Assembly (NCBI GenBank): GCA_020637215.1
Contig: JACJWI010000001.1
Span: forward strand, 372,001 to 436,000
Origin: Microthrixaceae bacterium
GTDB taxonomy: Bacteria > Actinomycetota > Acidimicrobiia > Acidimicrobiales > Microtrichaceae
Direction: 5' to 3'
Length of the DNA stretch: 64,000 nucleotides
Part shown: in pieces, positions 34,639-42,522 of the stretch
Layout of the letters: each line of letters starts with the position of its first letter
Position numbering within the stretch: the stretch's first letter is position 1
Made by a program: the position numbers and the translations under genes
Notes under the pieces: model-generated
Databases searched by the model: none
What the model was told of the DNA's origin: nothing
The model's input: only the letters and a program-made list of their open reading frames with translations

Positions 34639-36072
34639 TCAGTAGGAGCGAGCCACCACCGCGACCAGATCCGGATCGTCGACCGACTCCGGGACGTCGC
34701 CGTCCGCGGTGATGAGGCAACGGACCGTGACCGCATCGGCGGCCAGCCGCTCGACCCCGGCGTCGCCGACCGCCGCCCACGGGATGCGGACGAAGCCGTC
34801 GGCGGCAGCGCTCGCCGCCTCCTCGACGGTCGTCGCGTCGACGGTCCGGTCGTCGCGACGGGCGAGCGCCTCGTCGTGCAGGGACTGCTGGATCGAGCTC
34901 AGGAGCACAGGGACCTCCTGGGCCAACCTCTCGACGGGGATCGGCTCCTTGCCGGGTCGGTCACGTCGGACGACCACAACCTGGCCCTCGGCGAGGTCGC
35001 GCGGCCCGACCTCGATGCGGACCGGAACCCCCTTGAGCTCCCAGTCCGTGGCCCGTCGACCGAACGGCGTGCTGATGCGGTCGTCCAGGCGGGCGCGGAC
35101 GCCGGCTGCGACCAGCCGGTCGACCAGCCCACGGGCGGCCGCGGTGACGGCTCCGTCCTCGTCGCGGACGACGAGGACGACGGCCTGGGTGGCCGCCAGC
35201 CGGGGCGGGACCCGCAGGCCGGCGTCGTCGCCGTGGGCCATGATCAGCCCGCCCATCATGCGGGTGGACACGCCCCAGGACGTCGTCCAGCACAGCTGCT
35301 GGGTCCCGGTCTCGTCGAGGTAGTCGATCTGGAACGCCCGGGCGAAGTTCTGACCGAGCTCGTGGCTGGTGCCCATCTGCAGGGCCTTGCCGTCGCGCAT
35401 CATCGCCTCGCAGGTGAGCGTGTTCGTCGCTCCGGCGAAGCGCTCCTGGGGGATCTTCACCCCGGTGATCACCGGGATGGCCAGCACCTCGACCATGAAG
35501 TCGCGGTACACCTCGGCCAGGATCCGTCGGGCGTAGGCGCGGGCGTCATCCTCGGTGGCGTGGGCGGTGTGGCCCTCCTGCCAGAGGAACTCGCTGGTGC
35601 GCAGGAACGTGCGGGGACGCAGTTCCCAGCGCACGACGTTGGCCCACTGGTTCAACAGCAGCGGCAGGTCACGGTAGGACTGCACCCACTTGGCCATGAA
35701 CTCGCCGATGACGGTCTCGGAGGTCGGCCGCACCACGACCGGCTCCTCGAGCTCGCGACCGCCGCCGACGGTGACGACCGCCAGCTCGGGGCTGAAGCCC
35801 TCGACGTGCTCGGCCTCACGTTGCAGGTACGACTCGGGGATGAACAGCGGGAAGTAGGCGTTCTCGGCCCCGGCGGCCTTGATCCGGCCGTCGACCTCGT
35901 CGACCATCCGCTCCCACAGGGCGTACGCGTACGGGCGGATCACCATCGTGCCGCGGACCGGGCCGTTGTCGGCGAGCTCCGCCTTGTTGAGGACGTCCTG
36001 GTACCAGCGGGGGAAGTCCTCGGACTGGGGCGTGAGCACCGGCGCCTTGCGGCCGGATGTGGAGGCTGCCAT
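34639..36072 (-). CDS. proS: Prolyl-tRNA synthetase, archaeal/eukaryote-like short type
   Basis: Class II synthetase charging tRNA-Pro. 477 residues, matching the ~480-residue form without the editing (INS) domain, and ending in the C-terminal Tyr (VARSY) typical of that form. Class II motif 2 is RTFLRTSEFLWQEGHTAHA; motif 3 region GVSTRMMGGLIMAHGDD. ATG 36072 (MAASTSGRKAP) has TAGGCT 8 bases upstream. It is separated from rimP by a terminator/attenuator. Confidence 0.96.
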   Translation of the reverse strand: MAASTSGRKAPVLTPQSEDFPRWYQDVLNKAELADNGPVRGTMVIRPYAYALWERMVDEVDGRIKAAGAENAYFPLFIPESYLQREAEHVEGFSPELAVVTVGGGRELEEPVVVRPTSETVIGEFMAKWVQSYRDLPLLLNQWANVVRWELRPRTFLRTSEFLWQEGHTAHATEDDARAYARRILAEVYRDFMVEVLAIPVITGVKIPQERFAGATNTLTCEAMMRDGKALQMGTSHELGQNFARAFQIDYLDETGTQQLCWTTSWGVSTRMMGGLIMAHGDDAGLRVPPRLAATQAVVLVVRDEDGAVTAAARGLVDRLVAAGVRARLDDRISTPFGRRATDWELKGVPVRIEVGPRDLAEGQVVVVRRDRPGKEPIPVERLAQEVPVLLSSIQQSLHDEALARRDDRTVDATTVEEAASAAADGFVRIPWAAVGDAGVERLAADAVTVRCLITADGDVPESVDDPDLVAVVARSY

Positions 36073-36080
36073 GGCGGCGG

Positions 36081-36086
36081 AGCCTA
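36081..36086 (-). promoter_or_regulatory. Putative -10 box of proS
   Basis: TAGGCT on the minus strand, 8 bases before ATG 36072; nearly leaderless. It is only 20 bases from the divergent -10 box of the hydrolase gene. Confidence 0.4.
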
Positions 36087-36106
36087 CCGGCGACCGCGAC
36101 CGGGCC

Positions 36107-36112
36107 TACGCT
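36107..36112 (+). promoter_or_regulatory. Putative -10 box of the alpha/beta hydrolase gene
   Basis: TACGCT, 6 bases before ATG 36119; predicts a leaderless transcript. Back-to-back with the proS box at 36081-36086. Confidence 0.5.
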
Positions 36113-36118
36113 GCGTCC

Positions 36119-37120
36119 ATGGCTCGATCTCGGCTCGGCACGGTGGGATGGATGGCGGTCGGGGCCGGTGCGGCCACCGCGGCGGCGTGGGCCGCGGCCG
36201 AGGTGTCGGCCCGGAGGATCCGCTCGAGGACCGATCCCGCCAACGACGCTCTTCGTCCCCCGCCGTCCGATGTCGTGCACCGCTCGATCGACACCGCGGA
36301 CGGCGCCTCGCTTCACGTCGTCGAGCGCGGCCAGGGCCGACCGCTGCTGCTGATGCACGGCGTGACGTTGCAGTGGTGGGTGTGGGGGGCGCAGTTCAAC
36401 ACCCTGGCGGACCACTACCGGGTACTGGCGTGGGACATGCGCGGCCACGGTCGCTCGACGGTGGGTTCCGAGGGCATCACGCTCGAGGCGATCGCGGACG
36501 ACATCGCCGCGGTGCTCGAGGATCTGGACCTGCGCGACGCCATCCTGGTTGGCCACTCGATGGGTGGGATGGCACTGGGACGGTTCTGCGCCCGCCACGA
36601 GGACCTCATGATCGAGCGCTGCGGCGGTTTGATGTTCCTCGACACGAGCGCCGCTCCCCTGGCCCTGCCCGGCCGCCTCGACGGGAACGTCCGGGCAGAG
36701 GAGCTGGTTCGTCGGGCGGCCTACGCCGGAACCAGTCGGCCGCGGGTCCGCTACACCTGGCCCGACAGCACCCCGTCGGTGCTGATGGCGCGCTCGGCGT
36801 TCGGCCGGCGACCCAGCGCCACCGCGGTGCTCGACGTCCGGGAGATGCTGTCGGTCATGGACCAGGACAACCTGCTGGCGGCCGGTCGGGCGATCGTGGA
36901 CCACGACGTCCGCTCCGATCTGGCTCACGTGAAGGTTCCGGCCATGGTCGTGGTCGGCTCGGCGGACCGGCTCACCCCGGTGTCCCAGGCCCGGGTGCTG
37001 GCCGACTCGATCCCCGGTTCGGTGCTGCGGGTGCTTCCGGGGATCGGGCACCAGACCATGCAGGAGGACCCCGTCCGCTTCGCTGAGCTCGTCGACGAAC
37101 TCAGCACCCTCTCCCCCTGA
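36119..37120 (+). CDS. Alpha/beta hydrolase with an N-terminal membrane or signal segment
   Basis: 333 residues. Hydrophobic N-terminus (VGWMAVGAGAATAAAWAAAEV, ~10-30) followed by an alpha/beta-hydrolase domain: LLMHGVTL, the loop DMRGHGRS, nucleophile elbow VGHSMGGMALG, acid in VGSADRLTPV, and His in GIGHQTMQEDP. The fold and the triad look complete. Substrate unknown. ATG 36119 is supported by the TACGCT box. Convergent with the DUF559 gene; the shared palindrome starts 8 bases after its stop. Confidence 0.87.
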   Translation: MARSRLGTVGWMAVGAGAATAAAWAAAEVSARRIRSRTDPANDALRPPPSDVVHRSIDTADGASLHVVERGQGRPLLLMHGVTLQWWVWGAQFNTLADHYRVLAWDMRGHGRSTVGSEGITLEAIADDIAAVLEDLDLRDAILVGHSMGGMALGRFCARHEDLMIERCGGLMFLDTSAAPLALPGRLDGNVRAEELVRRAAYAGTSRPRVRYTWPDSTPSVLMARSAFGRRPSATAVLDVREMLSVMDQDNLLAAGRAIVDHDVRSDLAHVKVPAMVVVGSADRLTPVSQARVLADSIPGSVLRVLPGIGHQTMQEDPVRFAELVDELSTLSP

Positions 37121-37127
37121 CCGCGAC

Positions 37128-37181
37128 CCGTTCTGTTCGTTCGATCACAACTCCGACGTTGTGATCGAACGAACAGAACGG
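37128..37181. repeat. Perfect long palindrome, left copy (flanks DUF559 gene)
   Basis: Two perfectly complementary 23-base arms (left arm begins CCGTTCTGTTCGTTCG, ends ATCACAA) around an 8-base loop CTCCGACG. Located between two convergent genes and overlapping the last codons and stop of the DUF559 gene, so it can also serve as a two-way terminator. A near-identical copy lies exactly 1020 bases to the right. Confidence 0.9.
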
Positions 37182-38083
37182 TGGGTGGCGACGGCTGCGG
37201 CGACTCGCGCCACCGCGACGGAGGGATGCGACCACACCTCGGTGTCCCACAGCTCGACGACGGTGAAGCCGTCGGCCTCGAGCCGGGCCCGCCGGGCATC
37301 GTCGGCCACGCGGTCGACCAGCGCGGCGTGGTGGAGCTCGCTCTGGACCTCGACGATGATCGGCAGGCCGACGACGAGGAAGTCGACCCGCCCCGTCCAG
37401 GACTCCTCACCGCCGAGGTCGACCTGTCGTTCCACGACGATCCCGACCTGCCGCAGGATCTGCATGGTGCGCGACTCGATCCCGGTGGCGGCCGGGACGT
37501 AGCCCGGGCCACGGTCGTCGAGGTAGCGACGGACCGAGGCGATCCCGTTGCGCCCGCGGGCGCCGAAGTCGCACAGCATGGCACCGAGCGACGGGCCCGA
37601 CAGGAGCCGCATCGCCCAGAGGCGCTCGACCCAGCGTTCGGCTCGGGAGTACGGCTCGGTCGCGAACAGGTGCAGCGCCAGCAGCTCGGGACGCACGATC
37701 GGCACGGCGTCGAGCGTGGTCGTCCATCGCTCCGGCAGCGATCGGACGGTGTGGATCTCCGCTCCGGTGCCCGACGGTCGGCTGGTCCGGGAGACCCGGA
37801 CGATCCCGAGCGGATCCAGGGGCGGACCCGGGACCCGCCACCACGCCGCACCGCTGGCGAACGACAGGAACGCTCCCGGACCGGCGTCGAGCACTGCGGC
37901 AAGGACGTGCTGGGCTCGGTTCGGCGCGGATCCACGACGGCGCAGGACCTCGTCGGAGAGCCGTTCCCACGACGGACCGGATGCCCAGCGATGGACGGTC
38001 TGCTGGCCGATCCCGAGCGAACGGGCCTGGCCGAGGGTGATCAGTCCGTGCTGCTGCTCGGCGAGCTCGAGGAGTGGATCCAT
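37145..38083 (-). CDS. Winged-helix plus DUF559 (Vsr-like nuclease fold) protein
   Basis: 312 residues. N-terminal ~50 residues are an AbiEi-like winged helix (LLELAEQQHGLITLGQARSL, TVHRWASGPSWERLSDEVLR). The C-terminus is the DUF559 nuclease-like module: RVDFLVVGLPIIVEVQSELHH with D234, E245 and Q247, then RVADDARRARLEADGFTVVEL. The catalytic Lys of PD-(D/E)xK enzymes is Q here, as in many DUF559 members. ATG 38083 chosen. The gene is enclosed by matched palindromes; its stop lies in the left one. Function not known: nuclease, antitoxin-like or regulatory. Confidence 0.82.
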   Translation of the reverse strand: MDPLLELAEQQHGLITLGQARSLGIGQQTVHRWASGPSWERLSDEVLRRRGSAPNRAQHVLAAVLDAGPGAFLSFASGAAWWRVPGPPLDPLGIVRVSRTSRPSGTGAEIHTVRSLPERWTTTLDAVPIVRPELLALHLFATEPYSRAERWVERLWAMRLLSGPSLGAMLCDFGARGRNGIASVRRYLDDRGPGYVPAATGIESRTMQILRQVGIVVERQVDLGGEESWTGRVDFLVVGLPIIVEVQSELHHAALVDRVADDARRARLEADGFTVVELWDTEVWSHPSVAVARVAAAVATHRSVRSITTSEL

Positions 38084-38146
38084 GTCCACGACGATGGCGA
38101 ACGACCCGCCCCGCGTGAAGAGGGGACCGCTCCCCGGTCGCCCCAC

Positions 38147-38202
38147 CCCGTTCTGTTCGTTCGTTCACAACGGTGGTGGTGTGATCGAACGAACAGAACG
38201 GG
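38147..38202. repeat. Long palindrome, right copy (flanks DUF559 gene)
   Basis: Two 24-base arms with two mismatches around an 8-base loop CGGTGGTG. Same arm sequence as the left copy except for small changes. It abuts the ispG stop (38203) and lies 63 bases upstream of the DUF559 start, so it may terminate ispG. Confidence 0.88.
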
Positions 38203-39432
38203 TCAGTCGAGGCGGCGGTGGATCTGCTCGATGCGCTGCTCGGACGCGTTCACATCGGCGCCCTTGTCCGCGAACATGGCGGAGCGGTCCTTCTCGGCCT
38301 CGCGGCGGGCCTTCTCGACGTCGACGCGGGCCAGGGCCGCATCGGTCCCGTGCTCTGCGATGAACTCGGCCCACTCGACCAACGTCGCCACCATCTCGTC
38401 CTCGGGGACGACCGCCACGTTGGTGCCCTTGACGAACAGGTGACCGCGGTGGCGGCCCGCCGCGATGCCCAGATCGGCGTCGCGGGCCTCTCCGGGGCCG
38501 TTGACCACGCAGCCCATCACCGCGATCTGAAGAGGCAGCTGCTTCTCGGCGAAGGCGTCGCGGGCCGCCTCGGCGATCTGGATGACGTCGACCTCGGCCC
38601 GACCACAGCTCGGACATGCGATCAGATCGACGTTCTTGCGCTCCCTCAGACCGAAGGACTCGAGCAGGGTGCGCCCGGCCTTGGCCTCCTCGACCGGGTC
38701 CGCGGTGAGCGAGAAGCGGATCGTGTCGCCGATGCCCTCGGCGAGGAGCGTGGCGATCCCGGCGGTGGCCTTGATCAGCCCGTCGGGAAGCGGGCCGGCC
38801 TCGGTCACGCCGAGGTGCAACGGGTGGTCGGTGGCCTCGGCGAGCTGACGGTAGGCCTCGATCATGAGCGGCACGTTCGATGCCTTGACCGAGATCTTGA
38901 TCAGGTCGAAACCGACCTCGTCGAAGTAGGCGATCTCCTGGAGGGCGGACTCGACCATGGCCTCGGGGGTGACCCGTCCGCCGTGTCGTTCGTAGAGCGC
39001 AGGGTCGAGCGATCCACCGTTGACCCCGATGCGGATGGGGACGCCCCGGTCCCTGGCCTCGACCGCGACCGCCTTGATGTGGGCCGGGTTGCGGATGTTG
39101 CCGGGGTTGAGCCGCAGCCCCTGCACCCCGGCCTCGAGGGCGGCCAGCGCCATGCGGTACTGGTGGTGGATGTCGGCGACGATCGGCAGCGGGCTGCGCG
39201 GCACCATGCGGGCCAGGCCCTCGGCGGCCTCCATCTCGTTGCAGGTGCAGCGCACGATGTCGGCCCCGTTGGCGGCCAGGGCGTAGATCTGCTGCAACGT
39301 GCCGTCGACATCGGAGGTGCGCGTCGTGGTCATCGACTGCACCGTGATCGGGGCGCCCCCTCCCACGAGCACCGAGCCCACCTGGATCTGTCGGGTGGGG
39401 CGCCGGGGAAAGACAACCGCTCCTGCGTCCAT
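38203..39432 (-). CDS. ispG: 4-hydroxy-3-methylbut-2-enyl-diphosphate synthase (GcpE)
   Basis: Iron-sulfur enzyme of the MEP isoprenoid pathway, using the product chain begun by Dxr at 41.2-42.4 kb. 409 residues. N-terminal TIM barrel (RRPTRQIQVGSVLVGG, VQSMTTTRTSDV); cluster ligands in LIACPSCGRAEVD and VMGCVVNGPGEA, with a conserved Glu further on. A charged C-terminal extension follows WAEFIAEH. ATG 39432 lies 7 bases after TAGTCT. Confidence 0.97.
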   Translation of the reverse strand: MDAGAVVFPRRPTRQIQVGSVLVGGGAPITVQSMTTTRTSDVDGTLQQIYALAANGADIVRCTCNEMEAAEGLARMVPRSPLPIVADIHHQYRMALAALEAGVQGLRLNPGNIRNPAHIKAVAVEARDRGVPIRIGVNGGSLDPALYERHGGRVTPEAMVESALQEIAYFDEVGFDLIKISVKASNVPLMIEAYRQLAEATDHPLHLGVTEAGPLPDGLIKATAGIATLLAEGIGDTIRFSLTADPVEEAKAGRTLLESFGLRERKNVDLIACPSCGRAEVDVIQIAEAARDAFAEKQLPLQIAVMGCVVNGPGEARDADLGIAAGRHRGHLFVKGTNVAVVPEDEMVATLVEWAEFIAEHGTDAALARVDVEKARREAEKDRSAMFADKGADVNASEQRIEQIHRRLD

Positions 39433-39439
39433 GCGCCCC

Positions 39440-39445
39440 AGACTA
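39440..39445 (-). promoter_or_regulatory. Putative -10 box of ispG
   Basis: TAGTCT on the minus strand, 7 bases before ATG 39432; predicts a leaderless ispG mRNA separate from dxr-rseP. Confidence 0.5.
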
Positions 39446-39536
39446 CGAGCCCCGTTCGTCCCCGCTGGACCGCCGCCCCGCAGAACCGCCTCTGTGCAGG
39501 ACCGCCGCTGTGCAGGACTGCTGCCGTGCAGACCCG

Positions 39537-41201
39537 CTACAGGCTGACGCCCTGGGTGACGTCGAGGTACATGGCCGCGACGAACAGCAGACCGAGCACC
39601 ATGACCACGCCGTAGGCCACCGGCAGCAGGTGCGAGACGTCGGCGAGGTAGCGACGGGTCTGACGACGGCGCATCTCCTGGGCCTTCTCGTAGACCGCGA
39701 TGGCCACGTGACCGCCGTCGAAGGGCAGCAGCGGGATCAGGTTGAGCACGCCCAGCATGATGTTGAGGCCGATGAGCAGCCCGATCAGGTTGGACCAGCT
39801 CTCGGCGGTCATCTCCGACCCGAACAGGACGATGCCGACGATGGACACCGGCCGCTCCTCGGCCGGCGACTGCGACTGTGCGGCCGGGGTCGGCGTCGAG
39901 ACCGTGTCGCGGGGTTCTGACCCGGTGGCGGTGTCGGCGAGGAACCCGACGATGTTCGGCGGCCACAGGACGCGCCCGGTCCCGGCCACCGTGGCCCCGA
40001 CGTAGCGACCGAACTCGGTCACCGACGAGGCGACCGCGGTCGGGAGGCCGTCGGTGACGATGATCGGTTCCGAGCCGATCCCCAGGAACGCCGTCGGCGC
40101 CGTGGTGTCGATCGCCGAGCCCAGGTCGACCTGGTGATCGTTGCGGACTCCGTCCGCGGTCTCGGTGGTGACGGTGAAGGTTCCCCCGTCGACCGCCGAA
40201 CCGCCGGAGCCGATCGCGTCGACGACTCCGTCGGCGCTGTCGACGGGCCGCCCCGCCACCGCCACGACCCGTTCGCCGGGGCGCAGGCCCGAGCGTGCCA
40301 CCTGGCCGTCGACGCGCATCGAGCCCACGACGAGCTCGGATCCGTTGTCGACCAGGTCCAGGTCCTCACCGACGGTGCCGATCACCCGGGCCCGCTGCGA
40401 CAACGTCACCGGGACCGTCATCTCCTGACCGTCGCGGTCGATGACGACATCGACGGTCCCCGGATCGTGGCCTCCGATCAGGGATCGGAAGCTGTCGTAG
40501 TCCTCGACGGTGCGCCCGTCGAAGCGGACGAGCCGGTCGCCCTCGTGCAGACCGGCGGCCTGCGCCGCGCTGCCCGGCGAGATGCTGCCGATCTGCCAGC
40601 GGTCCCCGTCGGGATGGCCGATGAAGGCGAACTGGACGATCAGCAGGAGGAACGCGACCAGGAAGTGCATCGTCGAGCCGGCGACCGCGACCGCGAGCCG
40701 GTTGTGGAACGGGGCCTGTCGGTAGCTGCGGGCCTCGTCCGCGGGGTCGACGTCCTCGAGCGAGGTCATCCCGGGGATCTTCACGTACGCGCCGGCGGGG
40801 ATGGCCTTGATGCCGTACTCGGTCTCACCTCGGCGGAAGGACCAGATTCGTGGGCCGAAGCCGATGAAGAACTCGGTGACCTTCATCCCGGACCAACGGG
40901 CGGCCAGGTAGTGGCCGAGCTCGTGCAGGAAGATCATCAGCACGATCGCCAGGATCACGATGACGATCGGCAGACCCTTCCAGACGCCCAGCCCCACGAG
41001 AAGAGCCAGCAGGACGCCCAGACGCAGAGCCCGGGTGAGCGGCGTGCCGAGCACCCCGGCCATCTCGTTGCGCTCCTCGGCGAGCGCGGCGGGGTCGTGG
41101 CCGGGTTGGGTCGACGGGCCGGGTTGGGTCGACGGCGTGCGTGCGAGGGACGACTCGGCCGGCCCGCCGTCCTGGCCCGATCCAGGATGGTGGATGGTCA
41201 C
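39537..41201 (-). CDS. rseP: RseP/RIP-type site-2 membrane metalloprotease
   Basis: Intramembrane zinc protease that cleaves anti-sigma factors or other membrane substrates. 554 residues, longer than usual because of a ~48-residue hydrophilic N-terminus and a large PDZ region. Seen: HELGH (H93, E94, H97) in the second TM segment, FFIGFGPRIWSF, a PDZ domain around 185-260, a further beta-rich insert, and the second metal motif NLIPLLPFDGGH. The GTG at 41201 overlaps the dxr stop (GTGA); an internal ATG at residue 47 is an alternative start. Confidence 0.94.
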   Translation of the reverse strand: MTIHHPGSGQDGGPAESSLARTPSTQPGPSTQPGHDPAALAEERNEMAGVLGTPLTRALRLGVLLALLVGLGVWKGLPIVIVILAIVLMIFLHELGHYLAARWSGMKVTEFFIGFGPRIWSFRRGETEYGIKAIPAGAYVKIPGMTSLEDVDPADEARSYRQAPFHNRLAVAVAGSTMHFLVAFLLLIVQFAFIGHPDGDRWQIGSISPGSAAQAAGLHEGDRLVRFDGRTVEDYDSFRSLIGGHDPGTVDVVIDRDGQEMTVPVTLSQRARVIGTVGEDLDLVDNGSELVVGSMRVDGQVARSGLRPGERVVAVAGRPVDSADGVVDAIGSGGSAVDGGTFTVTTETADGVRNDHQVDLGSAIDTTAPTAFLGIGSEPIIVTDGLPTAVASSVTEFGRYVGATVAGTGRVLWPPNIVGFLADTATGSEPRDTVSTPTPAAQSQSPAEERPVSIVGIVLFGSEMTAESWSNLIGLLIGLNIMLGVLNLIPLLPFDGGHVAIAVYEKAQEMRRRQTRRYLADVSHLLPVAYGVVMVLGLLFVAAMYLDVTQGVSL

Positions 41202-42367
41202 GCTGCGACCTCCCGATCGAGCAGCTCGGTGGTGACGGCGCGGGCTGCGGCGTCGGCGGCGAGCACGGCGTCGAGCGAGTCGGCCGGGGTGCCGTCCCAA
41301 CGGTCCAGGGCCCGCTCGACCAGCTCGGCGATGCCGCTCCAGGCGATGCGGCCGGCCAGGAACGCGTCGACGGCCACCTCGTTGGCGGCCGACATCCACG
41401 CCGGGGCGGTGGCACCGGCGCGGCCCGCTCGCTCGGCCAGGTCGAGGCAGCGGAAGGTGGCCCGGTCGGGGGGCTCGAAGGCGAGCTCGAAGGACCGGGT
41501 CAGGTCCATCGACCCGAACGGCGTTCCGATCCGATCGGGGTAGGCCAGCGCGTAGCCGATCGGGAGGCGCATGTCGGGCATCGACAGCTGGGCGATCGTG
41601 GCGCCGTCGGTGAACTCGGCCATCGAGTGCACGATCGACTGCGGGTGCACGACCACGTCGATGTCGTCGTAGTCGACGTCGAACAGCTCGTGGGCCTCGA
41701 TGACCTCGAGTCCCTTGTTCATCAGCGTGGAGCTGTCGATCGTGATCTTCGGGCCCATGCTCCACGTGGGGTGCGCCAGGGCGTCCTCCCTGGTCACCGC
41801 GGCCAGGTCCGCGGCGCTGCGGCCCCGGAACGGCCCGCCCGACGCGGTCAGCACGATGCGGCGCAGGCGCCGGGTCCCGTCGCCTGAACGCAGGCACTGG
41901 TGCACCGCGCAGTGCTCGCTGTCGACCGGAACGATCTCCGCTCCTGGGGTGTCGCGTACGGTGCGAACCACCGGGCCCGCAGCGATGAGCGACTCCTTGT
42001 TGGCCAGCGCCAGGCGCCGGCCGTTGCGCAAGGCGGCCATGGTCACGGGCAGCCCGGCGAAGCCGACCACCGCGTTGACCACCACGTCGGCCGACCCTGC
42101 CGCGGCAGCGAAGGCGTCGGGTCCGGCGTCGACCTCGATGTCGGACGCGACGAGGCTCCGGAGCTCGGCGGCCCGTGACCGATCCGCGACCACGACGACG
42201 TCGGGGCGTACGGACCGGGCCTGTTCGGCCAGGGTCACCACGTCGGAGCCGGCGCCGAGGACCGAGATGCGGAAGCGGTCGGGTTCGGCAGCCACGACGT
42301 CGATCGTCTGGGTGCCGATGGATCCGGTGGAGCCCAACAGGGAGACGGTGGTCAGCGAGCCGGTCAT
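41198..42367 (-). CDS. dxr: 1-deoxy-D-xylulose-5-phosphate reductoisomerase
   Basis: First committed enzyme of the MEP pathway; makes MEP using NADPH. 389 residues. Motifs: LLGSTGSIGTQTIDVV (nucleotide binding), ALANKESLIAAG, PVDSEHCAVHQCL (metal/substrate), ASGGPFRG, and NEVAVDAFL. ATG 42367 has TACGAT 9 bases upstream with GGAGG between. Translationally coupled to rseP. Confidence 0.97.
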   Translation of the reverse strand: MTGSLTTVSLLGSTGSIGTQTIDVVAAEPDRFRISVLGAGSDVVTLAEQARSVRPDVVVVADRSRAAELRSLVASDIEVDAGPDAFAAAAGSADVVVNAVVGFAGLPVTMAALRNGRRLALANKESLIAAGPVVRTVRDTPGAEIVPVDSEHCAVHQCLRSGDGTRRLRRIVLTASGGPFRGRSAADLAAVTREDALAHPTWSMGPKITIDSSTLMNKGLEVIEAHELFDVDYDDIDVVVHPQSIVHSMAEFTDGATIAQLSMPDMRLPIGYALAYPDRIGTPFGSMDLTRSFELAFEPPDRATFRCLDLAERAGRAGATAPAWMSAANEVAVDAFLAGRIAWSGIAELVERALDRWDGTPADSLDAVLAADAAARAVTTELLDREVAA

Positions 42368-42376
42368 GGAGCCTCC

Positions 42377-42382
42377 ATCGTA
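42377..42382 (-). promoter_or_regulatory. Putative -10 box of dxr-rseP
   Basis: TACGAT on the minus strand, 9 bases before ATG 42367. The intervening GGAGGCTCC could also act as a ribosome site for longer transcripts. Confidence 0.4.
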
Positions 42383-42522
42383 CCGACACGGTCCGGCGTG
42401 GAACCCGGGGCCTGCCCCCAGCCGGGAGCCTGCTCAGGAGCCGTGTGCTCCGGCGGAACCCGATCCTGTGCGACGCCCCGCCCCTGACGCACCGACGCGG
42501 TCGGGCCCGTCGGGCGACGGGC

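Noticed and set aside
34546..37086. 846-codon plus-strand frame over proS and the hydrolase
   Set aside because: Antisense to proS, then a wrong frame of the hydrolase; composition is typical of a shadow frame.
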